The position numbers and the translations under genes were made by a program. From the NCBI GenBank assembly GCA_009801015.1, contig VHZZ01000069.1, positions 172,698 to 198,720 on the forward strand: 26,023 nt of DNA. The letters are read 5' to 3'. Below, piece by piece: positions 11,201-20,270 of the stretch; position 1 is the first letter of the stretch, and each line of letters opens with the position of its first letter. The stretch is from Silene noctiflora. Lineage: Eukaryota > Streptophyta > Magnoliopsida > Caryophyllales > Caryophyllaceae. Under the pieces are notes generated by a model. It was not told where the DNA came from. It was given only the letters and a program-made list of their open reading frames with translations, and made no database searches.

Positions 11201-12011
11201 AGCTATTGTCAACTCTCAAAACAAACCGTCTTTTGCGGTATTTTTTTTGCCGGCGTATTTACATAAATCTAATTCAGGCCCCATTATTAATTGTGCTACT
11301 CACAATTTCTGTATTTGAGAGTCTCTTACGCGGATCGTCCACTTTGCAGATTGCTACTCTTATTGCAGTATATGCAAATTGGGCTTTTGCAGCTGTTGAG
11401 GGGATTGGCTGGGGTTGGGCTGGTGTGATTTGGTTGTATAATCTCATCTTCTATATTCCACTCGATTTTATAAAATTCTTCATTCGCTATGTTCTGAGTG
11501 GAAGAGCATGGGACCTTGTAATTGAACAAAGGGTATGTGTTGGTTTAATTGTCTCTACTGTGAACTTCCACAGCTTTGTGACCATTTTAACTAATTTGTC
11601 GTTTCTTTAGATTGCCTTCACTAAGAAAAAGGACTTCGGAAAGGAGGAACGTGAGCTTAAATGGGCACACGCACAAAGAACCCTTCATGGTTTGCAAATG
11701 CCTGAGGCAACAATGTTCACAGAGCGAACAAGCTACCATGATCTGAACCAAATGGCCGAGGAAGCCAAAAGAAGAGCTGAAATGGCCAGGTACTGTTTGC
11801 AGTCCTGTCGTCTCATTTACTCTCTTGCGCGACATCATGTTAATATCATATAAGGTCAATCCATTTTACTATAAATTCTCGTGCTCACATCTCACATTAC
11901 TTGGCTTCTTATAGGTTAAGGGAGCTTCATACACTGAAAGGGCACGTTGACTCCGTGGTGAAGCTGAAGGGGCTTGACATCGAGACGATCCAAGGAGCAT
12001 ACACAGTCTAA
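5211..12011 (+). CDS. PMA: Plasma-membrane H+-ATPase (P3A-type proton pump), 21 exons
   Basis: Pumps protons out of the cell using ATP, energising nutrient uptake and growth. Exons: 5211-5267, 5432-5551, 5935-6033, 6119-6256, 6437-6571, 6666-6845, 6942-7148, 7449-7568, 7651-7770, 7863-7985, 8284-8388, 8484-8628, 8739-8903, 9120-9358, 9516-9548, 9690-9771, 10402-10562, 10939-11145, 11350-11532, 11611-11789, 11915-12011. All junctions are GT-AG and in frame; 964 aa, against roughly 950 for the family. Visible motifs are TGES (187-190), the phosphorylated Asp334 in CSDKTGT, KGAPEQ (428-433), TGDGVNDAP (591-599), the M6 proton-binding Asp689 in LNDGT, and a C-terminal regulatory tail ending YTV, whose Thr963 is the expected 14-3-3 phosphosite. 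The start AAATAATGG has a good context and gives the subfamily-typical N-terminus. Overall sequence fits subfamily I (tobacco PMA1/2/3, AHA4/AHA11). Oddities: a longer M7-M8 loop and a stop-free intron at 11146-11349. Confidence 0.97.
6283..6356. mobile_element. Foldback remnant in H+-ATPase intron 4
   Basis: Two 27-bp arms (6283-6309 and 6330-6356) are inverted copies with only a few mismatches, CTTGTATGAGACGGTC facing CTTATATGAGATGGTC, separated by a 20-bp loop. The GAGACGGTCTC core is common in small foldback elements of plants. It lies wholly inside the intron and leaves both splice sites intact. Confidence 0.6.
8222..8238. mobile_element. Stowaway-like end in H+-ATPase intron 10
   Basis: The motif TTGGACGGAGGTAGT resembles the terminal repeat of Stowaway MITEs. 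I find no matching opposite end within the intron, so this is at best a truncated relic. Confidence 0.3.
9772..10401 (+). other. Longest H+-ATPase intron (intron 16)
   Basis: At 630 bp this is the longest coding-region intron. It splits the codon for Gly690 right after the M6 Asp. The middle part (about 9975-10030, GGCGGATCTACCTAGGAG) is richer in G+C than the rest and reads like a decayed repeat insertion, but I cannot assign a family. No gene is seen inside it. Confidence 0.5.
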
Positions 12012-13330
12012 GTCCTACAGAGTATATGATTGCCGAGGGTAAAAATTAGTTTAGCTTGTAGTTGTGAGTTAGCTTTGCAAACAACTTTCGTCTTTGTGTT
12101 ATATGCTTTTGGTCTTTTGATACAAAAAGTTTGCATGGGTGCCGATATTCATCCCCTTTTCACCAATGGCCAATTGCATATATTGTATAGGGCTATTATT
12201 TGTTACAAGCTATTAAACCTTTGTCTATTAATCGTTGTTATGCACCAGAGTTGTTCATGAACCATCCCGCCCATCTTGTCCTGCCCATTTTTTTTTAGCG
12301 GGATTGGGCAAGTGTTTTACTCCATAATTCCCATAGGCTTTGCAAGATTGGTCTCATTTTCTTTCTTTTTCTTTATATAGTGAACAATGGAAAGGCCTTG
12401 TTGAACTTTCGATATTTGTGGCAATTTTCTCTAAAATTCTTTCCCGAAACTCTTTCCAGATACTGGTGGAATAAATACTTTTTAGGCATTGCATATCGCG
12501 GTTTTCTTCCATTTATCCTTGTAGTTGAAGCTCTTGCCTTTCGATGTTAATACTCCTCAATTAAGACTTGATTGTGTTTTCTCTTCGTGGCAACTATTGT
12601 CCTATCAACACCGTCTTTTGCAAATGCTCCACTTGAAGAAAACAGGTAAGAGAGATTGAACTGCTGTTACTATGCTAGGTTTGAAAATTCCTTGATCGTG
12701 TTAAGAGGTTAACGGTATATGGGGCCTGAATGGTAGTTTACCACGAACTTTGTCCAAAGCGAATTGGCAGACTGGGCAGACGGTCTTGAAGGTTACAAGT
12801 TCAACTAAAGGAAGTAGCGTATAGGCGTACTCAAAGGGCAGCCATGGTATGCTATCATTTGGAGCTCAAGCTTCCAACCGTAAGAGATTTATCATGCTAC
12901 GCTTTTTTTGTTCGAGAGTGCAGAATAATGCTCTCGCTATGCAGAGAGCGAAATCTTGCAGCCAGTTATTGGCTTCGAATAAGCCCAACAAAACGACCTG
13001 TGGAAACAAGGCCAAGATCAGTCTTTGCTACAATTGGGACCTGATCGATCTTCTTATCTTGACATTTCTCAAAATAAAAACTGTCGACGGCTATTGGATA
13101 TTCGGATTACGCCCTTAATTTTTAAAGTCATTTATTTATTTTTGATTTGGCGCAAAGATCTTGGGAAGGGAAAACATTTATTCTTTGCAGGATATTGTAT
13201 TTGGAAGACAAGTTTGAGTAAAACTATTCAAATCTTAAAGTATTGGTTGAGGCCTAATCAAGATGTTAAACCTTAACACACTTCCTAGCTCGAATGTTCA
13301 TTAAGTTCAAAGAGTGGATAGCGCACATAC
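12012..13330 (+). other. H+-ATPase 3' region and intergenic DNA
   Basis: The first few hundred bases are T-rich and U-rich in transcript sense, as expected of a plant 3' untranslated region. I see no strong polyadenylation hexamer close to the stop; an AATAAA occurs near 12470. A CCCGCCC/GCGGGATTGGGC patch lies near 12265-12310. Two overlapping open frames of 66 and 89 codons at 12844-13118 have no recognisable domain and I do not call them genes. Confidence 0.5.
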
Positions 13331-14140
13331 TCACCCATATCATGTGTTCAAATTCCAATTGTGCGATTTTTGTGGGACTCTTAGGATTTGTATTTGTGAT
13401 CATTTGAACACGCTGGCTCTGATATCATATCAGAATATAATTTCAACCAAAATCTTAATGGGATGACTGAGAACCATTTCTTATACAGTAACGATAACAA
13501 GTGGAGTAGTTAATTTTGGAAAAGTGTAATTGTGAAATTGCACAAAAAATGACATAAGCACCTAAATCACAGATGACAAAACGTGAGACCACACCTTAAA
13601 TTAAAAGGTAATAAAATGGCATGAAACAAGCAAGGCCGACTTCTGGTAAATCAAATGGGACAATTGCATTTGGTCTCTTAAGTTGTTCCTATGGTTTTGG
13701 TAATGGAATCTCATTAATCCCTTACTTATTCCTTATGTTTTTGCCTTGTCTTTGACCATTTATTTAATTATATATCATCACCAATTCCACAATGTATGAA
13801 TTCAACCCTAACAAAGTTTAATTAAGATAATTATGATAATTTATTCTACACAACTTACTACTATAAAACTATCTTATGACGACTAACGGAGTCTCCGACA
13901 TCCAACCTCATAAGGACCTACTAGGACTGTGGCACTCAACCTAATAAGGGTACACCTGATCAAAAGTTCTAGTACACAAACGGTTTTAAGCGTCCCATAA
14001 GACGTATGGCGCCTTTCATTGATTTTTCCCTTGACCGAGCTTGCTCAAGACTCCACCCCGAGCTAGGAATTCCATGCATCTTCAAGTCTTGACTCGATGC
14101 TTCACCGACATTTCATTCACGGGCTTGACACAAATGAGAT
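13331..14140. other. Intergenic, decayed repeat-like sequence
   Basis: No gene is seen. The stretch near 13340-13460 (GTGGGACTC, then GGCTCTGATATCATATCAGAA) resembles a phrase that recurs in plant repetitive DNA. About 13870-14140 is somewhat richer in G+C and resembles repeat sequence, but I could not identify ends, open frames or a family. Confidence 0.4.
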
Positions 14141-14149
14141 TTGCAAACG

Positions 14150-14220
14150 GTATAGAATGATATATGTTCCGCTCTCTAAGCTCTCCACCATTTGTACGTT
14201 GTAAGGCCTATGCCCAAGTT
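14150..14220 (+). repeat. Left flanking repeat of the satellite array
   Basis: The sequence through TTCCGCTCTCTAAGCTCTCC, GTACGTTGTAAGG and GCCCAAGTTT is a direct copy of 17609-17686 on the far side of the array, with scattered differences. The two copies stay alike up to GCCCAAGTTT, where the left one passes straight into satellite sequence while the right one continues into unrelated DNA. It therefore marks the left edge of the array. Confidence 0.75.
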
Positions 14221-17200
14221 TTTTTTTCTCCCGGTTTTTCTACCAACTATCTGGGGTAGTTTCAGAAGTTACCCTATTCAATTTGAGTCCCAAATAATAA
14301 GTACTCCCTCCGATCCAGACCAAAGGTAACATTGACTTTTTCACACTTGTCGAGACGCGTTTTGCAACGTGGATATCTTTAGATACAGATTATTAAAAAT
14401 TATAAAAATTTGATATTCTTATAGCATTCATTACGATAAATCAAACAAGATCTCACATGACTATATTTTCTCTTATATATTACAAATAATATCAAAGATT
14501 CTCTACAGCAATAGTGTCAAAAAGTCAATGTTACCTTTGGTCTGGATCAGAGGGAGTACTAAACAATTTTTAACGAGTATCCGATTTCTGCCGAGACTGG
14601 TTAATCGAACACTAGCAGTCTCAAATAATGTCCACTGTTCTTTCTAAAATTTGAGAAGACGCTTAGTTTGATCCGAGAAAATTGTCCTTGTGATTTACAG
14701 ACATTTTTGTTCTAAAATCCTGAAATCCCGAAAACGGTGTATTAATAAACTTCAATTTGCGCCGTTTAGGAGACCGTACCAGGTCATGCTTTTTTTTCTC
14801 ATAGTTTTTATCACATGTCCAGGGTCGCTTCATGAGTTACCCTATTCGATTTCATTTCCAAATAACAAGTATTAATCCATTTTTATCAAGTCTTTGATTT
14901 CCGCCCAAAACTGGTTTATCGCACACTGGCAGCCTCAAATGTCCAATGTTGCTCCTCAAATTATGTGTGAACGCTTTCTCTGACTCTAGAATCATCCGTG
15001 TGATTTACGGACATTTTTATTCCGGAACCTTAGAACCCCGAAAAACAGGTATTATATATACACTTCAATTTGAGCCATTCGAGAGGTCGTTCTTGGTCGT
15101 GTTTTTTTTTCTCCTGATTTTCTACCACATGTTCGGGATCACTTCAGGAGTTACATTATTCAATTTTAACTTCAAATAAATAGTATTAAACCATTTTTAA
15201 CGAGTATTCAATATCCATCTCTGACTTAATTATCGCACACTGGAAACCTTAAATGTCATCCTTTATTCCTAAAAATTTGTGAGGCAGTTTTATCTGACTT
15301 GAGAAAATGTTTTTGCGCTACTGACATTTTTGTTTCGGGACCCTGAAATCCAAAACCTTGTATTATACACTTCAATATACAGTTCAATTTGAGCCGTTCA
15401 GAAGGTCGTACCGGGTTGTGTTTCTATTTCTCCTGATTTTTCTACCACGTGTCCAGGATCGCTTCTGGAGTTACCCTATTCAATTTCATAACCAAATAAA
15501 AAGTATTAAACCAATTTCAACGAGTATCCGATTTTCGCCCGAGACTGGTTTATCGCACACCGTCAGCCTCAAATGTCATCAGTTGATCCTCAAAAATGTT
15601 AAGGTTGCTTTGTTTGACCCTAGAAGCCTTCCTTGTGATTTGCGGAAACTTTTGTTTCGGGACCCAAAAATACCGAAAACCGTGTATTATACTCTGTTTT
15701 GAATTGTTAAGGAGAACGTATCGGGTCGTCTTTATTTTTCTCCCGGTTTTTCCACCACATTTTCGATCATGAAAAGACGATAATCTAAAATGGAGCTTGT
15801 TACCCTATTCTATTTCAAGTCCACACAAGAAGTATTAAACCATTTTGTAACGATTATCCGATTTCGGCCAAAGACTTGTTTATCGCACACTGGTTGCCTC
15901 AAATATCCACTTTTCTTTCTCAAATTTGTGAAGTCGCTTAGACTGACCCGAGAAACCATCCTTGTGATTTACATACAATTTTGTTCTCAAACCCTGGAAT
16001 CCTGAAACCGTGTATTATATACACTTCAATTTAAACCGTTCGGAGGAAGTACCGGGTCATGTTGTTTTTTCTCCAGGTGTTTCTACCAAATATCCAGGGT
16101 TGCTTCAGGAGTTACCCTATTCGATTTCATCTCCAAATATCAAGTATTAAACCTTTTTTAACGACTCTCCGAGTTCTACTTCAGACTGGTTTATCGCACA
16201 CCAGCAGTTTCAAATGTCTTTTGTTGCTCCTCAAATTTTGCAAGACCGCTTTTTCTTACCCGATAAATCATCCGTGTGATTTACGGTCCTTTTATTCTGA
16301 AACCTTAGAATCCCGAAAAACGTGTATTATGCACTTGAATTTGAGCCGCTCGAAAGATCGTTCTGGGTCGTGTTTTTTTTTTCTCTCCTGATTTTCTACC
16401 ACGTGCTCGGAGTCGCTTCAGAAGTTACATTATTCGATTTCAGCCTCAAATAAATAATATTAAACCATCTTCAACGAGTATCCAATATCCGTCTCCAACT
16501 TAATTAGCGCACACTAAGAACCTCAAATGTCATCCTTTATTCCTAAAAATTTGTGAGGCCGCTTTATCTGACCCGATAAACCGTCTTTGTCATTTACGGA
16601 CATTTTTTTTTCGGGACTCTGAAATCCCGAAACTGTGTATTATACACTTCAATTTGAGCCGTTCAGGAGGCCGTACCGGGTTATGTTTCTATCTCTCCCG
16701 ATTTTTCTACCACGTATCCAGGAAAACTTTTGGAGTTACCCTATTCAATTTCAAAACCAGATAACAAGTACTAAACCAATCTCATTGAGTATTAGATTTT
16801 CGTCCTAGACTGTTTATCGCACACCGACGGCCTCAAATGTTATCAGTTGATCCTCAAAAATTTTGAGGCTTCTTTGTTTGACCCGAGAAAGCGTTCATGT
16901 GATTTGCGGACATTTTTGTTCTAGGGACCCGGAAATTTCGAAAACCGTGTATTATACACTCTATTTTGAGCCGTTAAGGAGGCTGTATCGTGCCGTCTTT
17001 CTTTTTCTCCCGATTTTTCCGCCACGTTTCCGGGGTCACCTCAGGAGTTACCCTGTAAGCCCTAAATAACAAGTATTAAATCATTTATAATGAGTCTCCG
17101 ATTTCTGCCTAATACTGGTTTATCGCACACCTGCAACCTCAAATATCATCTGCTGCAATTCAAATTTTGTGAGGCTGCTTTGTCAGACCCAAGAAATCAT

Positions 17201-17520
17201 CCGTGTGATTTACGGATATTTTTTATCCGGGACCCTAGAATCCCGTAAAACGTGTATTATACACATTTTAGAAGTTACCCTATTCGATTTCATCAACAAA
17301 TATCAAGTATTAAACCATTTTTATCGAGTCTCTGATTTTCGTTAAAGACTGGTTTGTTGCACACTAGCAGTCTCAAATGTCCTCTTTTGCTCCTCAAATT
17401 TTGTGAGACCCTTGGTCGGACTGAGAAATCTCCCGTGTGATTTGTGACATTTTTGTTCTGAGACCTTATAATCCTGAAAAATATGTATTATACACTTCCA
17501 TTTGAGTAGTTCGAGAGGCA
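14220..17520 (+). repeat. Satellite-like tandem array, about ten 313-bp units in a four-unit higher-order repeat
   Basis: The block GAGTTACCCTATTC or its variants recurs at 14269, 14837, 15151, 15471, 15800, 16112, 16425, 16736, 17048 and 17275. Spacings are about 311-329 bp once a MITE in the first unit is subtracted. Each unit then carries AAGTATTAAACCA, GGTTTATCGCACAC, CCTCAAATGTC, GTGTGATTTACGGACATTTT, CCCGAAAACCGTGTATTATA and TTTGAGCCGTTC. Diagnostic variants repeat every fourth unit. Units at 15151 and 16425 share TTACATTATTC and TCATCCTTTATTCC. Those at 15471 and 16736 share ATCAGTTGATCC. The units at 14269 and 15800 share TTCTTTCT followed by GCTTAG. The higher-order period is about 1.25-1.28 kb. 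The last unit boundary has lost about 85 bp. Short open frames inside are by-products of the repeat. Confidence 0.9.
14304..14556. mobile_element. Stowaway MITE inserted in the first satellite unit
   Basis: The element is 253 bp, bounded by the dinucleotide TA on both sides (14302-14303 and 14557-14558), the target duplication of Tc1/mariner-type MITEs. The left end CTCCCTCCGATCCAGACCAA and the right end, read on the minus strand as CTCCCTCTGATCCAGACCAA, are almost perfect inverted repeats that continue through AGGTAACATTGAC. Removing the element and one TA restores the unit sequence AAGTACTAAAC, which matches AAGTATTAAAC in other units. It was therefore inserted after the array existed. Confidence 0.93.
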
Positions 17521-17521
17521 T

Positions 17522-17785
17522 TGACACCTCTTGTTGGGTCTTTGCTGCATCGGTGTCCACGATTTACGATAGTACGATATTGTCCGCTTTGGACCAAACC
17601 CTCACGATTTTAATGATATACGTTCCGCTCTCTAAACTCTCCATCATTCGTACGTTGTAGGGCCTTCTATAGGCCCAAGTTTTAACCTTGGACTTTGATA
17701 CCACTTGTTGTACGGAACCGTTCACACCTCTTGTTGGGTCTCTGCTCCATCGATATCCACAATCCACAATAGCACAACATTTCAC
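17522..17785 (+). repeat. Right flanking repeat, partly duplicated with a 201-bp period
   Basis: ACACCTCTTGTTGGGTCT at about 17524 recurs at about 17725, each copy followed by TGCTnCATCG and a TATCCAC/TGTCCAC stretch. Between them lie GATATTGTCCGCTTTGGACC, the block shared with the left flank (17609-17686), and CTTTGATACCACTTGTTG. These phrases resemble repetitive plant DNA in my memory, but I cannot assign a transposon family. No open frame here is convincing as a gene. Confidence 0.65.
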
Positions 17786-17789
17786 CTTT

Positions 17790-18340
17790 ACAATATGATG
17801 TGGGACATGGATTTGCATCCAAATAATCCTCTCCCCAAATCAAGAACCATTATCTTATTTCGAACCTTGACCTTCATGAAAAACTTCCATACCACACAAC
17901 CCAATCAATTTCTAGACACCTCAAGCATCACTGATTTTCTTAAATTTTAAAAATTTGATCAAAAATATCCATCTTATTATCTGAAGACTTTATTACCTTA
18001 AAAATAAGATTAAATCGAAGCAATTGGACCAAGTTGGATTGCAAAATGACAAAAAGTTTATGCATTTAAGCAATGAAAGCAAGACGGATATGTGATTTAA
18101 TTAGAAACCCTGATTGTTTATCACATGGTCTCCTAAGTCTCACCAACTAAAAGTGTCATGCTTTATAAATTAATTAATCAAATGAAGTACTACTTGATCG
18201 TTGATAATGGTAATAAACTCTCTTCTAACCTTTATTTATGCGTAATTAAGTAGGATTTTGTGTCAACTCTTTTTATAATTTGTGTGCTAAATTATGTAAT
18301 CTAGTGTAATGTACAGTTGAGTCAGACCTTACTGGGATTT
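17790..18340. other. Intergenic, no gene seen
   Basis: The first 100 bases (GTGGGACATGGATTTGCATC and onward) look like a continuation of the flanking repeat. The remainder is AT-rich and I recognise nothing in it. Confidence 0.4.
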
Positions 18341-18344
18341 CAAC

Positions 18345-18585
18345 ATCATTTTGCGGGTCGGGTTGGGAGGGAGTGAGTCGTTGAGCCCGAGCCCACAACA
18401 CCGGTTGGGGGTGCACGGGCTGGGCTGGGATGGCCCTGAACCGGTTCAGCTAGACATGGTGCCTAGTGGGCTGAGGTTTTTCCGGGCCAGGCTACACCAT
18501 TCACATCCCGAGCTCAACTCGATGGAGATCATGGGTTTTGCGGGTAAGGAGTTCAGGCTAGCGGGCTGAAGCTTGGCCCGCACTC
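18345..18585. repeat. GC-rich repeat-like patch
   Basis: This block is sharply richer in G+C than its neighbours and full of GGGCTGGGC, GAGCCCGAGCCC and GGCCCGC motifs. It resembles the GC-rich interior of hAT-type non-autonomous elements, such as the one at 24647-24904. I could not find convincing terminal repeats or a target duplication. The 72-codon open frame inside is most simply explained by its base composition. Confidence 0.4.
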
Positions 18586-18589
18586 TTAT

Positions 18590-19200
18590 CCAAGTCTAAT
18601 TAAGCTGAACTAAAAATTTGAAATATGATGAAATTAAGCGAAAAAGAAAAGGTTATGTTCATTCATGTATACCATTTATGAGTGAATGGATTTTCTACTT
18701 ACGAATCCCTATTCATGGTTATTTTTTCAAGCTCCTTGTTAGATTTTTGTTTGAGAAAGGGAGTAAAAGCTGCTCAAAGAACTTGGTAATTTAATTGGGT
18801 GTGTTACAATTTTTAACAAAAAAACGATTATTTTGATTGTAACTTTTTAACAAATTGCTACTACAAGAACTTGGTTGTTGGAATTTGTATTTTCGCTCAT
18901 CTGTTTAGATTATTCGACCATAGGTTTAGGTTTAGGTAATTTCTCCAAACCCTATTTTAATCTAATTAAATTAATTTAATATCTCTAATTTGATAAAACA
19001 TGTGGAGTAATTAATAAAATTAAAATCATTACTTGATCGATATAAGAAAAACTAGCGTTTATAATTGAATAATTTGTCAGATTTGATTAGTTTGGTGAGG
19101 AAAAGAATTAGAGAGCGCCAGAGCGGAGTGTTTGTTTGTTTTGTTTTTTGGGGAAGTATAAGGTATAGAAAAGAAATGGTAAAAAGTCCTTTAAACAGTA
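18590..19200. other. Intergenic, AT-rich, no gene seen
   Basis: No coding region or clear element is visible. The sequence contains runs of AAATTAATT type and a short GGTTTAGGTTTAGGT repeat near 18922-18937. Confidence 0.4.
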
Positions 19201-19565
19201 ATCTTTGGTTCTGTTTGCTGAAACCTGAAAAGTTAACTGATAAGATAATTGAAAATTAGGAACTGATAAGGTAGCTGATTATACAAAAAGATGTTTGACA
19301 AACTAACTGAAAAGGTAACTGATATTGATGAAATTACGTAAAAGGATATGATAATTATTTAGTATTATAGACTTAAGGGGTAAAAAAGGAAAATCAAATC
19401 AGGTACGTGAAATCTCAAATGTTACCCTAGATAACATTTCATTTTAGGTAGCTTATTTAATTACGCTTACAAAAAAATAAGGTACCTGAAATTTTGGTCA
19501 AATAAGCTATTTTGACCAAATTAGATACCTGAAAGGCGGAAATGCCTTGCCAAACCGACTTTGTA
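19201..19565. mobile_element. Probable hAT-like MITE
   Basis: The left side (TTTGGTTCTGTTTGCTGAAA, then repeated AACTGATAAG and AACTGAAAAGGTAACTGAT motifs) is mirrored on the right by GCCAAACCGACTTTG and by TACCTGAAA blocks, which read on the minus strand as CAAAGTCGGTTTGGC and TTTCAGGTA. A subterminal set of short repeats with a TTTGGC end is common in hAT MITEs. The ends and target duplication are not secure. Confidence 0.5.
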
Positions 19566-19569
19566 CATG

Positions 19570-20140
19570 AATGAGCTACGAAAAGAAAAGGAAATTTAGA
19601 ATCTATCATTTTATGCCACACATTATAAAATTCTTATAAACTTTATTTACCAAAAAGAGTATATTTCATGGGAGTAGAAGATAAGACACAACTCTCTAAC
19701 TATCTCACGTAAGACATACCAATGAGAAAACAAGTGATGATAGAAAGATCAAATAAAACAAATTCTTTTGTTGGTGACGGAGACTATTCGTCACAGTACA
19801 AGTTGAAAACGGATAATACTCCTTTCATAATAAGACAAGTAGGAGGAAAATGGAATACCCTGTAAATAATGTCACTGCATATTGTAATAGGGGCACTATC
19901 TGTCTTCCGTTTATGATAAATAATGTCCGTTTTTAATGAGAATTTGTGCGAATAAAAATAGGACAAGTAGGAAAACATGCATGATGAAAGAGAGCTAGAC
20001 ATAATATCGTATAGCCACATGCTTCTTCTCAAAACTGACCTTTCGACCTTACTAAAAGTTCATACTAATTACCCTTTCTTCTTCTTTTTAATTCTTCAAC
20101 AGTCAACTTCCATTCATAACCCTCTCTCCCACATACATCT
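19570..20140. other. Upstream region of the HPP gene with a weak foldback
   Basis: No gene is seen. The block at about 19760-19960 has a weak inverted repeat (TTGAAAACGGATAATACT facing TAAAAACGGACATTATTT on the minus strand), perhaps an old MITE. The last 150 bases are pyrimidine-rich, consistent with a plant core promoter. Confidence 0.4.
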
Positions 20141-20146
20141 TCTTTA

Positions 20147-20156
20147 CATTTATAAG
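20147..20156 (+). promoter_or_regulatory. Probable TATA box of the HPP gene
   Basis: ATTTATAAGG lies about 120 bp before the start codon, in a sequence otherwise free of better TATA matches. It would place the transcription start near 20180 and leave an AT-rich leader of about 90 bases. The assignment rests on position and motif only. Confidence 0.55.
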
Positions 20157-20270
20157 GCACAATTAACAAAATAAACTTAGATTTGTTTGCAACCAAAAAA
20201 AACCCATAATTTTGCAGAAAAAATTATCATTTTTTTCAAATTTGTATATAACAAAATATTACATAAAATT

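Noticed and set aside
12844..13118. Two overlapping frames of 66 and 89 codons downstream of the H+-ATPase
   Set aside because: No recognisable domain, no supporting splice sites joining them to other exons, and they contradict each other in frame.
13340..13460. Possible primer-binding or LTR boundary around GGCTCTGATATCATATC
   Set aside because: Only a short phrase familiar from plant repeats; no paired terminal repeat or coding region could be found.
15358..15702. 114-codon open frame and similar frames at 15790-16005, 16059-16391 and 16863-17069
   Set aside because: They share peptides such as FEPFRR and GLSHT only because they lie in successive units of the same tandem repeat. There is no splice structure, family match or promoter.
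14220..17520. CRISPR-like or phage-like array
   Set aside because: The units are about 313 bp with no short repeat/spacer alternation, and the context is a plant nuclear genome.
17564..17818. 84-codon minus-strand frame in the right flank of the array
   Set aside because: Lies entirely in duplicated repeat sequence and has no recognised domain.
18351..18569. 72-codon frame in the GC-rich patch
   Set aside because: Low stop density is expected at this G+C level, and the block looks like repeat DNA rather than a gene.
20187..20270. Upstream extension of the HPP reading frame by 28 codons
   Set aside because: The extension begins with TTG, not ATG. The first ATG in frame is at 20271 and has a good start context.
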